Counted from the stretch's first letter, positions 32,958-40,976 are shown. The stretch: DNA of 64,000 nucleotides from Jejuia pallidilutea (GCF_002973595.1 NZ_PVEO01000001.1:620001-684000), one strand, 5' to 3'. Numbers and translations are program-made. Notes: generated from the sequence alone by a model not told the origin.

Positions 32958-33386
32958 ATGAGACCACTTTTTGCCCTTTTTTGCCTTCTAATATTAACTG
33001 CATGCAGCAAAAATTCGTTGAACGACGAAAACTGCCAGTTTTTGTTAGATATTTCGGTAAACCAGTCTATTAACTTAAATTTTCCCCAATACAGCCAGTT
33101 GCAATTTCCTAGTAATCCTGTGTATTTACCAAACGTGGGAAATGGAGGCATAATTATTACAAATACAGGGAGTGGTTTTGCTGCTTTTGATGCGGCTGAC
33201 CCTAATCATATTTTCAATACCTGTTCTGTTTTAAGCATAGAAGGGCTTAATGGAAAATGCGGTTGCGACGACGAAAATGAGTATAGCCTATTTACAGGGC
33301 AGCCTATAAACAATGGTGAATTAAGGTGTTCGCTAAAACGTTACCGCGTAGAACAAAACGGTAATATCTTAGTTGTTTTTAATTAA
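32958..33386 (+). CDS. Rieske-like lipoprotein without intact Fe-S ligands
   Basis: A 142-residue lipoprotein; the signal LLILTAC places the lipidated cysteine at residue 16 when the ATG at 32958 is used rather than the upstream TTG. The body has FAAFDAADPNH followed by NTCSVLSIEGLNGKCGCDDENEYSLFTGQP, which looks like the 2Fe-2S Rieske fold, yet the two CxH / CxxH ligand boxes lack their histidines (CSV, CGC). It may therefore be a structural relative that no longer carries the cluster. It is an isolated gene between greA and a repeat element. Confidence 0.6.
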   Translation: MRPLFALFCLLILTACSKNSLNDENCQFLLDISVNQSINLNFPQYSQLQFPSNPVYLPNVGNGGIIITNTGSGFAAFDAADPNHIFNTCSVLSIEGLNGKCGCDDENEYSLFTGQPINNGELRCSLKRYRVEQNGNILVVFN

Positions 33387-33394
33387 AATTATTA

Positions 33395-33482
33395 GGGCGT
33401 TACCACAAGGGTCGGGCTTTCCGCTGCAAGTCCTCGCACCTCCTTCGTCGGGCTGTGGGCTTTCCACTGCAATCCCTAACGT
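33395..33482 (+). repeat. GGGCGTT...CCTAACG element (compact copy)
   Basis: GGGCGTTACC...GGGTCGGGCTTTCCGCTGCAAGTCC...GGGCTGTGGGCTTTCCACTGCAATCCCTAACG. The internal GGGCTTTCC-CTGCAA units are directly repeated. This is the cleanest short copy of the family also seen at 12.5, 20.6 and 63.8 kb. Confidence 0.7.
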
Positions 33483-33503
33483 GCCACTCTTACTCTTAAA
33501 AAA

Positions 33504-33538
33504 GAAAGCGCAGTTAACATAACACTAACTACGCTTTC
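33504..33538 (-). terminator. Rho-independent terminator of the TonB-dependent receptor gene
   Basis: A stem of GAAAGCG + AGTTA with TAACT + CGCTTTC (one mismatch), followed on the minus strand by TCTTTTTTAAG. Confidence 0.75.
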
Positions 33539-33553
33539 AACCCTTAATTAAAT

Positions 33554-35689
33554 TTAAAACTTAAAAGTAACACCAAGTAAAAAGTTTGTTGTGGCTTGCG
33601 GATAGTACCCTGCAAAAAAACCTGTGGTAGTCCCTGTTGGGCTTGTATTATCATCAAAATCAAACGAGCCAAAATAGCCGTTAGATACATATTTTTTATT
33701 AAAAATATTATTCACTAAACCAGATAATACAATAGATTTGAATAATTTATTTGGCTTAATTTCATAATTAACATTAAAATCATTCACAAAATAACTTTCT
33801 AAAACTGACTCTGGATTATCTGTATTTCCCATAAATTGTTCGCCAACATATTTGCTTAGTAACGATACTTGTAAACGTTCAACCGGGAAGAAATTCAATG
33901 CATTTCCAACAACCACTTCTGGAGAAAACGAAATATTTGTATTACCTAAATTTACCAGCTCCCCATTTAATGTCGTAGTAAAATCCTTATTCTTATTACT
34001 ACTCAAGGCAACATTGGTTGAGGTACTAAAAAACTTTGAAAACTGAACGTTGGCGTCTACCTCTAAACCAAGTCTGTAACTTTTTCCTGATGATGCTCTA
34101 AGCGGACTACCAACATCATCCAATTCACCTGTTAACACTAATTGGTTTTGGTAAAACATGTAATATAAGTTGGTATTAATACTAGCTTTTCTACTTGTGT
34201 AACGCCAACCTAATTCAACATCGTTTAAGGTTTCATTTTCGGTAACACCAACTTGAAAATCATCACGATTTGGTTCTCTATTGGCAATTGCAAAAGAGGC
34301 GTAAAAGCTATTAAAATCGGAATGTTTGTAGGTTAAGCCCACTTTAGGGTTAAAAAAGTTGAACTTGGCATCAGTAATAAAAGGTGCCACATCGGCACTA
34401 GAACCGTTGGTTTTGTAGCTTACAAAACGTCCCTGTAAGTCTATAAACCCTGTAAACTTTTTTGCGAATATAAACGTAGCTTTAGAAAATACACTAAAAT
34501 CGTTTTTAGTAGCATCGCCATCATAATATCGATCTCTTATACTGGTATTTGGCGCTAAATTGCTTCCCCAAATTACTTCACCAAAATGATCGCCTGTATA
34601 AGAACTCACAGACAAGCCTGAAATAATCTCTAAAGCATTATTTTTATAGGTAACATTAGCATTTAGCACATAAAAATCATTATCCAACCACCTGCGAACA
34701 ATCACATCAGAATCCTCCTCTATTAAATTGGCAAAATCTGCAGCAGATTCTTCTGCTTTGTACTGTTCAAAATACCCGCGGCCTTTGGTATAATTTAAAC
34801 CTAAATTAGTAGACCAATTGTTGTTAAAGCGCTCGTTCCAATGTAATTGGTAATGGTCTTGCCAGTAATTATCGGTTTCATTATCGTAAGTATAAGGATT
34901 TTGGCGACGATTTTCCTCTAACTGTTCCGCTGTTAAACCAAACCAAGATTGGTATGTGCGCTCTTCGTTACCAAAAGTTAATGCTTTTATTAAAGTGTTA
35001 TCATCTTTATAAATTCCTTGTAGGAAATACGATTTTAAATCGGTAAACGCTCTGTCTACATAACCATCAGAATCTATTTTTGAAAAACGCCCAGAAATTT
35101 CAAAATGGTCGTTCAATAACCCAGTACTTAGTTTAACCGTGTGTTTTCTAGTGTTGAAACTACCAAAACTATTAGCTATTTCTGCTGATGCTTCTTTAGA
35201 AAATGCATCGGTTAACAAATTTAAACTTGCCCCAAAAGCAGCAGAGCCATTGGTAGAGGTGCCAACACCGCGTTGTAGTTGCAAACTCTCGGTAGACGAT
35301 GCAAAGTCGCCCAAGTTCACCCAAAATGTACCTTGGCTTTCTGGATCGTTATACGGTATTCCATTAATGGTTACATTAACCCTTGTTGCATCTGTACCAC
35401 GCACACGAATGCCTGTGTAACCAATACCCGCACCTGCATCGCTTGTAGTAACTACCGATGGTAAAAAATTAAGTAAAATAGGAATGTCTTGCCCTAAATT
35501 GCGTTTCGCTAATTCTTCTTTAGATACATTAGAGTGTGTAATGGGAGAATCTGCATTTACACGAACAGCATTAACCAAAACTTCGTCTAGTTTTTCTGTT
35601 TTTGTAGAGTCTTGCTTTACTTGATTTTGTTGTGCATTTGCACTGACTGATAACACTAAGAGTGCTAAAAAAAGAAATAAATTTTTCAT
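33554..35689 (-). CDS. TonB-dependent outer-membrane receptor under TPP riboswitch control (candidate thiamine receptor)
   Basis: A 711-residue TonB-dependent receptor: signal peptide ending VSANA, a TonB-box/plug region with DEVLVNAVRVNADSPITHSNVSKEEL and YTGIRVRGTDATRVNVTINGIPYNDPESQGTFWVN, then a 22-strand barrel ending in FLLGVTFKF. TonB receptors import scarce ligands using energy from ExbBD-TonB. Ligand choice cannot be read from the barrel, but the gene is preceded by a TPP riboswitch (35818-35966) and by thiamine-transport-type genes, so thiamine or a thiamine precursor is the likely substrate, like the predicted 'omr1' receptors of Bacteroidota. There is no N-terminal carboxypeptidase-like extension. 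Confidence 0.85.
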   Translation of the reverse strand: MKNLFLFLALLVLSVSANAQQNQVKQDSTKTEKLDEVLVNAVRVNADSPITHSNVSKEELAKRNLGQDIPILLNFLPSVVTTSDAGAGIGYTGIRVRGTDATRVNVTINGIPYNDPESQGTFWVNLGDFASSTESLQLQRGVGTSTNGSAAFGASLNLLTDAFSKEASAEIANSFGSFNTRKHTVKLSTGLLNDHFEISGRFSKIDSDGYVDRAFTDLKSYFLQGIYKDDNTLIKALTFGNEERTYQSWFGLTAEQLEENRRQNPYTYDNETDNYWQDHYQLHWNERFNNNWSTNLGLNYTKGRGYFEQYKAEESAADFANLIEEDSDVIVRRWLDNDFYVLNANVTYKNNALEIISGLSVSSYTGDHFGEVIWGSNLAPNTSIRDRYYDGDATKNDFSVFSKATFIFAKKFTGFIDLQGRFVSYKTNGSSADVAPFITDAKFNFFNPKVGLTYKHSDFNSFYASFAIANREPNRDDFQVGVTENETLNDVELGWRYTSRKASINTNLYYMFYQNQLVLTGELDDVGSPLRASSGKSYRLGLEVDANVQFSKFFSTSTNVALSSNKNKDFTTTLNGELVNLGNTNISFSPEVVVGNALNFFPVERLQVSLLSKYVGEQFMGNTDNPESVLESYFVNDFNVNYEIKPNKLFKSIVLSGLVNNIFNKKYVSNGYFGSFDFDDNTSPTGTTTGFFAGYYPQATTNFLLGVTFKF

Positions 35690-35691
35690 GT

Positions 35692-35712
35692 CGATTATGA
35701 ATGTTATAATCG
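35692..35712 (-). promoter_or_regulatory. Hairpin just before the receptor start codon, candidate expression platform
   Basis: A 7-bp perfect stem (CGATTAT 35692-35698 with ATAATCG 35706-35712) ends two bases ahead of the ATG at 35689. Such a stem can mask the start region and would suit a riboswitch that controls translation. Confidence 0.45.
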
Positions 35713-35817
35713 AATAAAAAGAGGTAATTATTCTTTAATGTTAATAAATGTGTTTTTTGAATTTATGTCAGAAATTGCATGGTTTTTTAAACTCTTCGCA
35801 ATAACATCGTAAATTCT

Positions 35818-35966
35818 ATTTCCTAAACAGCATTACCTGTTCTAGGTTCAATGGGTATGATCTCAGCTTTTCAAAATTGGAGTAACACTATCAAAAAAAT
35901 TATACTTTTTACAGAATAACTGTTATCTGAATACTGCGACTGCCAACCGATTTAAGCACCCCTTTA
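35818..35966 (-). promoter_or_regulatory. TPP (thiamine pyrophosphate) riboswitch
   Basis: Reading the minus strand: AAAGGGGTGCT (about 35966-35956), then a long P3 extension, then the hallmark AGCTGAGATCATACCCA (from about 35867) and TTGAACCTAGAACAGGTAAT followed by GC, and TTTAGGAAAT. The CUGAGA, ACCC, GAACCU and GGUAAUGC elements are the conserved THI-box segments. GCUU/AAGC and GGUUGG/CCAAUU pair as the P3 stem. The aptamer is followed by a roughly 125-base stretch before the receptor ATG, ending in a hairpin that may act as expression platform. Confidence 0.9.
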
Positions 35967-35977
35967 TGAGAACGCTG

Positions 35978-35985
35978 CAAATTTA
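35978..35985 (-). promoter_or_regulatory. -7 promoter box of the TPP riboswitch transcript
   Basis: TAAATTTG on the minus strand, with predicted transcript start near 35974, about 8 bases ahead of the aptamer. The receptor thus has its own promoter, although the upstream genes run the same way. Confidence 0.6.
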
Positions 35986-36048
35986 AGAACGAATTTTTAA
36001 TTAAGAGTTATTAATGCTACAATTTTTTTGCTTGAGTATGAAGTAGTA

Positions 36049-36456
36049 TTAATCTACATCCGGTTTTTTTCTATTTGCTTTTTTATCAGACAGATAACGT
36101 TTATTTTTTAGTCGCTTTTTTATAACCGCTCTAGGTATTTTTGTCGGGATACGTTTTTTGTCTTCTTGTAAAGCAAATGAAATTAACTCTAAAAAACGCT
36201 TTATAACCAACGCTTTATTTTTATGTTGACTACGGGATTCACCACATTGCAAGATTAAAACACCTTCTTTAGTTAGCCTATTTTGTAGTTTTTTGTGGAT
36301 AGTGCTTTTTTGGGCATCTTCAAATACTTCAGATGCGTTCAAATTAAAAGATAATTCTACTTTTGAGGCTACTTTATTTACATGTTGGCCGCCACTTCCC
36401 GAACTTCTAATAGCCTTAAACGTTAACTCTTTTATTAAAGCATCTGTATTAAACAT
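36049..36456 (-). CDS. arfB: Alternative ribosome-rescue factor ArfB (peptidyl-tRNA hydrolase)
   Basis: ArfB frees ribosomes stalled without a stop codon. The 135-residue protein has the catalytic GSGGQHVNKVASKVEL near residue 20 and a Lys/Arg-rich C-terminal tail (KKRLKNKRYLSDKKANRKKPDVD) that enters the empty mRNA channel. Length and tail fit ArfB rather than a full release factor. Its start overlaps the DUF4301 stop by one base, so it is read with the upstream thiamine-type genes although no functional link is known. Confidence 0.9.
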   Translation of the reverse strand: MFNTDALIKELTFKAIRSSGSGGQHVNKVASKVELSFNLNASEVFEDAQKSTIHKKLQNRLTKEGVLILQCGESRSQHKNKALVIKRFLELISFALQEDKKRIPTKIPRAVIKKRLKNKRYLSDKKANRKKPDVD

Positions 36457-38006
36457 TACGAAGCTTGGTGCGCGGGTTTTAATAAATCACTTACCGTTTT
36501 TACAGGGTTAAAGGTTTCTACAGGCACTTCAACAAAAATAGAATTCCAATGTGCCATACTTCCGTTCCACAACCCAGGAAGCTCCAGAACTTGCATATCT
36601 ACACCATTTTGTGTTTTCATTGTAATAAATGCTGCTTCGGAATCTACAAAATCTAATAAATTAAAAGATTCCCCTTTGTAGTTTTTCATGCCGCATACCA
36701 AATCTGTTGGATTAAAATGTGTAGCTTTATACACGGTAGATTGTTGTCCCTTTTTACTAAAATCTATTTGTGCAAATTCTACGATTTGTAATGATATTTC
36801 ACCATTAGCATCCTTAACCCAAAATGGCCCACCACCGGGTTCACCTTCGTTTTTAACCATACCGCACACACGAATAGGGCGGTTAAACTTTTCTCTTAAA
36901 TATGCTGCTTTTTTCTCAAAACTTAGGTCTCCAAAATCAGAATCTAAATAAACACTAAGTTGTTTTCTTAAAAAGTATGCCATTGCAGTAATATCGGCAT
37001 CATCAAAATCACCCTTATCTAATTGGTTTAAATAATTAAACACTTGGTTTTGTGCTCTTAACAAAACGCCTGCAAGTAATTTTTTATATTTAGAATATTC
37101 CTTGTTTTTCTCTTTTACTACAATATTATCAATATTCTTAATAAACACGATATCTGCATCTAAATCATTTAAATTTTCTAAGAGTGCACCATGACCTCCT
37201 GGTCTAAATAAAATTGACCCATCTTCATTTCTAAATACCTTACCGTCTTTGGTTAACGCCAGTGTTTCTGTAGCTTCTTTTTGATATGAAAACGACACAT
37301 TAAATGTAACGTTTGTAGATTGTTCTAAACAAGGTTTTATTTTTTGTAATTCTTTTAAAAAATAATCGTGGTGTTTCTCTGAAACTGTAAAATGCAAATT
37401 TGCCTTTCCTTCAGAAGACGCATATAATGTAGCTTCGTATAAGTGTTCTTCAAAAGCGGTTATGTATGTATTACCATACTTATGAAACGGCAGTAACCCC
37501 TTAGGAAAAAAGCTATAATTTAGGCCGTTTTCATCTAGCATTGTTTTTACAAACACATAGTATTGTTCCGCCTCGCTTAATGCCTTAAAGTTAGGGGTCT
37601 CCTCCTTAATTTTATTCATAACCTCACCATAAAAAGGAAATGTTTTTAAGTTGGCCATAAAAACATCAATTAAAGAATCGCCATACTTTTCTACATATTT
37701 CTTAATATCGTCTTTAGCTGTATTAAATCGTTTTAAAAACTGAAATAAAAATTTAAACATCCTGGTTGCAGCCCCAGAAGCTGGTACAAATTTTACAATA
37801 TTTAATTGCTCTTTTTTATTTTCATACAACTGTATAATAGGCGCTATTTCTTCGTTCTGAAAAGCATGTATCCCTCTATTTATTGTTGCTGCAGACAATA
37901 AATCGGAATGTGTCATTCCATTCTTTAAACGGTTAATTTGCGCATTAACTTGGTCTAGAGTAATACCTTTATCATGTATTTGATCTATGTCCTTTTCTGT
38001 AAACAT
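36456..38006 (-). CDS. DUF4301 family protein, nucleotidyltransferase-like
   Basis: A 516-residue cytoplasmic protein of DUF4301. The segment IVKFVPASGAATRMFKFLFQF resembles the P-loop-like GxGTRM motif of GT-A-fold nucleotidyltransferases, and FRPGGHGALLENLNDLDADIVFIKNIDNI resembles the sugar-binding and metal-binding part of UDP-sugar pyrophosphorylases. No biochemical role is known. It overlaps both the NadR-like kinase and ArfB by one base, so it belongs to the transport cluster; a nucleotide-transfer step in cofactor salvage is a possible role by inference. Confidence 0.75.
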   Translation of the reverse strand: MFTEKDIDQIHDKGITLDQVNAQINRLKNGMTHSDLLSAATINRGIHAFQNEEIAPIIQLYENKKEQLNIVKFVPASGAATRMFKFLFQFLKRFNTAKDDIKKYVEKYGDSLIDVFMANLKTFPFYGEVMNKIKEETPNFKALSEAEQYYVFVKTMLDENGLNYSFFPKGLLPFHKYGNTYITAFEEHLYEATLYASSEGKANLHFTVSEKHHDYFLKELQKIKPCLEQSTNVTFNVSFSYQKEATETLALTKDGKVFRNEDGSILFRPGGHGALLENLNDLDADIVFIKNIDNIVVKEKNKEYSKYKKLLAGVLLRAQNQVFNYLNQLDKGDFDDADITAMAYFLRKQLSVYLDSDFGDLSFEKKAAYLREKFNRPIRVCGMVKNEGEPGGGPFWVKDANGEISLQIVEFAQIDFSKKGQQSTVYKATHFNPTDLVCGMKNYKGESFNLLDFVDSEAAFITMKTQNGVDMQVLELPGLWNGSMAHWNSIFVEVPVETFNPVKTVSDLLKPAHQAS

Positions 38007-38575
38007 TATACGTTGTTTTTTAATAGCTTATTAATTTCTATAACTGCTTTTTTAAGGCGTTCTTTTTTATCGCCTTTCAATAAAACGTAGGGCCTGTTTT
38101 GTTTTATTAATTCATTTTTAAAAACTTCAAACATCTCCTTTCTATGGTTAGGCTTATCGCGTAAATCGTCGGCCTCCCAAGGTGTATCAATATAAGTTAA
38201 AAAATACAGGTGGTACGTATTTTCTAAGGCATATTTTTCAAGAACAGGATCGCATGTACCAGTGTAATATGCTTCAGAATATACTTTTGTTTCTAATAAA
38301 TCTGTATCGCAAATTAATACGGAATCTGTTTTTTTAGCCAACTCATTTTCCAATTTCATTTGGCCTTCTGCAATGGGCAACAAATCTTTAGGCTCGCAGG
38401 TTTTGCGTTCGTTATTCCATTTATTTTGAAGGTATTCGCGCGCATATTCGGGTACCCAAACCGAGTTGTAATACCTTGCCAACTGACGCGACAACGTAGT
38501 TTTCCCTGTAGATTCGGGTCCAAACAAAACCACTTTTATGCAGTTTGCAGGCTGTTGTTTATACTTTTCTTCCAT
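38006..38575 (-). CDS. NadR-like P-loop kinase (vitamin/nucleoside kinase)
   Basis: A 189-residue AAA/P-loop protein with VVLFGPESTGKTTLSRQLARYYN (Walker A), the VPEYAREYLQ segment, and VLICDTDLLETKVYSE (Walker B-like), the layout of the C-terminal ribosylnicotinamide kinase domain of NadR. The N-terminal HTH and NMN adenylyltransferase domains of full NadR are absent. Next to a PnuC/PnuT-type transporter and a thiamine-binding protein, it probably traps the imported vitamin by phosphorylation: thiamine if the locus is for B1, nicotinamide riboside if not. It overlaps PnuC by 40 bases. Confidence 0.8.
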   Translation of the reverse strand: MEEKYKQQPANCIKVVLFGPESTGKTTLSRQLARYYNSVWVPEYAREYLQNKWNNERKTCEPKDLLPIAEGQMKLENELAKKTDSVLICDTDLLETKVYSEAYYTGTCDPVLEKYALENTYHLYFLTYIDTPWEADDLRDKPNHRKEMFEVFKNELIKQNRPYVLLKGDKKERLKKAVIEINKLLKNNV

Positions 38576-39168
38576 GCTAAATATCCAAAAATGGCAATAA
38601 AGGTAAATCCTAAATATTGTAAACTTGTAAATGTAAAACCTTTATAAAAATATAAAGGCATAGAAATAATATCGCCTACAATCCAAAATAGCCAATTTTC
38701 TAATTTTCGCCGCGCCATTAACCACATACCAACAAAAAATATGGCTGTTGTTATGGTATCTACATAGGCTACCCAACTTGTCCATTTGCCAAAGGCTTGG
38801 TAAACTAAAAAAACAAATAGTAAGGTTGCTAAAAATATAGCTATACTTGTTTTTTTTTCGTTAAAAGACGTTTTGGAGATTGGTGTTACATGTTCGTCGT
38901 CTACTTTTCTTGTCCAAACATACCACCCATAAACGCTCATTATAAAATAGTAACCGTTTATCATCATATCGCCCAACAGCCCCCATTTAAACAGTAAATA
39001 CACGAAAATAACGGTACTAACCATACCTGTTGGAAATACTAAGATGTTATTTTGTTTTGAAAACCAAACCGATAAAAAGCCAAAAATTACTGCTGTAATT
39101 TCTAGAACAATATCAATAGTTTCGTATTCGGCATACTGCCCAAATAAGAACTCAAAAATGGGGTTCAT
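38536..39168 (-). CDS. PnuC/PnuT-family vitamin transporter
   Basis: A 210-residue protein with about seven to eight membrane helices: IVLEITAVIFGFLSVWFSKQNN and WGLLGDMMINGYYFIMSVYGWYVWTRK are the PnuC signature, and WLFWIVGDIISMPLYFYKGFTFTSLQYLGFTFIAIFGYLAW the second half. PnuC-type carriers work by facilitated diffusion and rely on a kinase to trap the substrate (nicotinamide riboside for PnuC, thiamine for PnuT). The adjacent thiamine-binding gene and the nearby TPP riboswitch favour PnuT. It overlaps both neighbours. Confidence 0.85.
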   Translation of the reverse strand: MNPIFEFLFGQYAEYETIDIVLEITAVIFGFLSVWFSKQNNILVFPTGMVSTVIFVYLLFKWGLLGDMMINGYYFIMSVYGWYVWTRKVDDEHVTPISKTSFNEKKTSIAIFLATLLFVFLVYQAFGKWTSWVAYVDTITTAIFFVGMWLMARRKLENWLFWIVGDIISMPLYFYKGFTFTSLQYLGFTFIAIFGYLAWKKSINNSLQTA

Positions 39169-39412
39169 AATCGTGTCTGTCAGATTTTACAATTTTCATA
39201 TAAAGCAATCCGCGTTCTACAAGTTCAAAAGCCTCTTTTATTTCAGATGTTAGTACGCGCATTACCTCATCATAATCGCCATACACTTGTGTACTTAATG
39301 GATTTTCTAAAACTTTTAAATTTGAAGCCCGTAACTTTTTTATAAAATGAATTATTGCAGGTTCAAAATTGTCCTGCAATGGTGTTAATGTTAGTTCTAC
39401 TGATATTTTCAT
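39152..39412 (-). CDS. Thiamine-binding (YkoF/MTH1187 type) protein
   Basis: An 86-residue protein, MKISVELTLTPLQDNF followed by ISFIKKLRASNLKVLENPLSTQVYG-like sequence (residues 20-46) and VMRVLTSEIKEAFE, matching the MTH1187/YkoF domain (Thiamine_BP), a ferredoxin-like fold that binds thiamine or hydroxymethylpyrimidine. It is the first gene of the overlapping set (17-base overlap with PnuC) and supports assigning the set to vitamin B1 rather than B3. Confidence 0.75.
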   Translation of the reverse strand: MKISVELTLTPLQDNFEPAIIHFIKKLRASNLKVLENPLSTQVYGDYDEVMRVLTSEIKEAFELVERGLLYMKIVKSDRHDYEPHF

Positions 39413-39423
39413 TTAACTAATTT

Positions 39424-39486
39424 TTTTTATTCCCACGAAGGTGGGAACTTTTATACAATTATGAGATGCTGAAATAAGTTCAGCAT
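39424..39486. repeat. Two short palindromic repeats upstream of the thiamine-binding gene
   Basis: TTCCCACGAAGGTGGGAACT (39431-39450) and GATGCTGAAATAAGTTCAGC (39466-39485) are two perfect or near-perfect palindromes of types common in flavobacterial spacers. No promoter or TPP aptamer is seen here. Confidence 0.5.
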
Positions 39487-39493
39487 AAAAAAA

Positions 39494-40216
39494 TTACTTT
39501 CGCAATTCCTCAAACAACCCCTCATCTTCTTCAAAAGCAGTTCCAACTACTACAATATCTGCACCTGCTTTGTATGCATTTTCTATTTCTACAATACTTC
39601 GAATACCGCCTCCAACTATAAGCGGGATATTTAATTCGTTTTTAACCGATGCAATTATCTGCTGAGTTAAGGGCATTTTAGCACCACTACCTGCTTCTAG
39701 ATACATTAGTTTCATTCCAAGTAATTCACCCGCTTTTGCAGTGTCAATAATCAACTGAATGTTATTTCTTGACATAGCACTCGTTCCAGTTACTCTAGAA
39801 ACCGCAGTTTTTACTTCACTGTCAATTAAAATATATCCTGTTGGGATTACCTCCAAATGTGTACCTCTTAATTTTGAAACTGCATTAATATGCTTACCTA
39901 TTAAATACTCTGGATTTTTACCAGAAATGAGTGATAAAAACAATAATGCGTCGGCCCTATTTGTTATTTGGGTAACATCACCTGGAAATAAAACTATAGG
40001 TAGGTTGGTATACTTTTTTATTTCGGCAACTAAAATTTCAGTACTATGTTTGTCTACTGTACTTCCGCCAACAAAAATATGGGTTGCAATTGATGTATTA
40101 ATTTTTTTAATGAAACTTTTGGTATTCCCTAGCTTAAATTTATCAGGATCAATTAAAACCGCAAACAATTTTTCTCCATTGGCTATAGCTTTTAGTATGT
40201 TTTTATAAATAATCAT
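39494..40216 (-). CDS. Geranylgeranylglyceryl/heptaprenylglyceryl phosphate synthase (GGGPS/PcrB family)
   Basis: A 240-residue TIM-barrel enzyme: NGEKLFAVLIDPDKFKLGN, THIFVGGSTVDKHSTEILV, LPIVLFPGDVTQI, YLEAGSGAKMP and IVGGGIRSIVEIENAYKAGADIVVVG are family signatures. It joins glycerol 1-phosphate to a polyprenyl diphosphate, making archaeal-type ether lipids; Bacteroidota homologues are known and active but of unclear purpose. The frame extends to 40237, but the ATG at 40216 overlaps the stop of the phosphopantetheinyl transferase (TAATG), so the shorter start is right. Confidence 0.92.
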   Translation of the reverse strand: MIIYKNILKAIANGEKLFAVLIDPDKFKLGNTKSFIKKINTSIATHIFVGGSTVDKHSTEILVAEIKKYTNLPIVLFPGDVTQITNRADALLFLSLISGKNPEYLIGKHINAVSKLRGTHLEVIPTGYILIDSEVKTAVSRVTGTSAMSRNNIQLIIDTAKAGELLGMKLMYLEAGSGAKMPLTQQIIASVKNELNIPLIVGGGIRSIVEIENAYKAGADIVVVGTAFEEDEGLFEELRK

Positions 40217-40842
40217 TAGGCAATGGCGTATGCGCAAGTAAAACCTTCAAACTCCAAAAATTCAATAGCGTATCTGCTTTTAATGTTTTTATAATCCACC
40301 CAAGCTATGGTTGCTTTGTCTTTTATTGAAAAAGGAATTACTAGACAATGCGCTTTAAAGCTCAATCCTTGCGTGCAATATAGTTTATAGAGCGATTCTT
40401 TTACACACCAAATAACGGTTAACTTTTTAATATAATCATTAGAGGTTTTATCCAAATAATCAAACTCATAGTCTATAAATTTATGAGCTATAACCGATAT
40501 TTTATCACGCTGTTTTTCAACATCAATCCCAACAATTAAGTCGCTAATAATTACTGCCGAAAAATTAAAGGAATGGGAAATTGAAATTTGCCTACCATCC
40601 TTTAAATGCGGCTTTCCAAAATCGTCATAAAACAAATCGGCATCACAATATCCAAACTCCTTAAGCAACCATCTTACACTTAAAAACCCACGTTGATGCA
40701 ATTCACTTTTCATACCTAAAACACGCTCTAAAGCCTTGGGTTTTAAATCTACACGAGCCATTAATTCTTCGTAAGACTCTGTAATCTTCCATATTTTAAC
40801 AGTAGTTTGTGAATTTGGAGTAATGGTTTTGTATAAAGGCAT
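40216..40842 (-). CDS. 4'-phosphopantetheinyl transferase (Sfp/AcpT superfamily)
   Basis: A 208-residue protein with DFGKPHLKDGRQISISHSF and VGIDVEKQRDKISVIAHKFID, where GIDVE and the following WCVKESLYKL (WxxKExxxK) form the Mg2+/CoA-binding active site of the Sfp group. It transfers the phosphopantetheine arm of CoA to carrier proteins of fatty acid or secondary metabolite synthesis. It is translationally coupled to the GGGPS gene. Whether it modifies ACP or a specialised carrier is unknown. Confidence 0.9.
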   Translation of the reverse strand: MPLYKTITPNSQTTVKIWKITESYEELMARVDLKPKALERVLGMKSELHQRGFLSVRWLLKEFGYCDADLFYDDFGKPHLKDGRQISISHSFNFSAVIISDLIVGIDVEKQRDKISVIAHKFIDYEFDYLDKTSNDYIKKLTVIWCVKESLYKLYCTQGLSFKAHCLVIPFSIKDKATIAWVDYKNIKSRYAIEFLEFEGFTCAYAIA

Positions 40843-40865
40843 TTAATTTTCTAAAAGTTAATAGT

Positions 40866-40873
40866 TATCTTTG
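40866..40873 (+). promoter_or_regulatory. -7 promoter box of ahcY
   Basis: TATCTTTG, predicted start near 40877, leaving a leader of about 100 bases before the ATG at 40977. I do not recognise a SAH or SAM riboswitch in it, although the small GCGC...GCGC complement in the leader could fold. Confidence 0.55.
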
Positions 40874-40976
40874 CAGCGCCTAGGATGTATTACATTATTT
40901 AGAAAGCGAATTTAATTAAATTAAGCGCTAAACGCAATCAACTTAAGGTTTTTAAAACAAAAGAAAAAAAGTTACT

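Noticed and set aside
39413-39493. A second TPP riboswitch upstream of the thiamine-binding gene
   Set aside because: No CUGAGA or GGUAAUGC block; only two short palindromic repeats are present.
40874-40976. SAH or SAM riboswitch upstream of ahcY
   Set aside because: The roughly 100-base leader shows none of the conserved motifs of known SAH/SAM classes.
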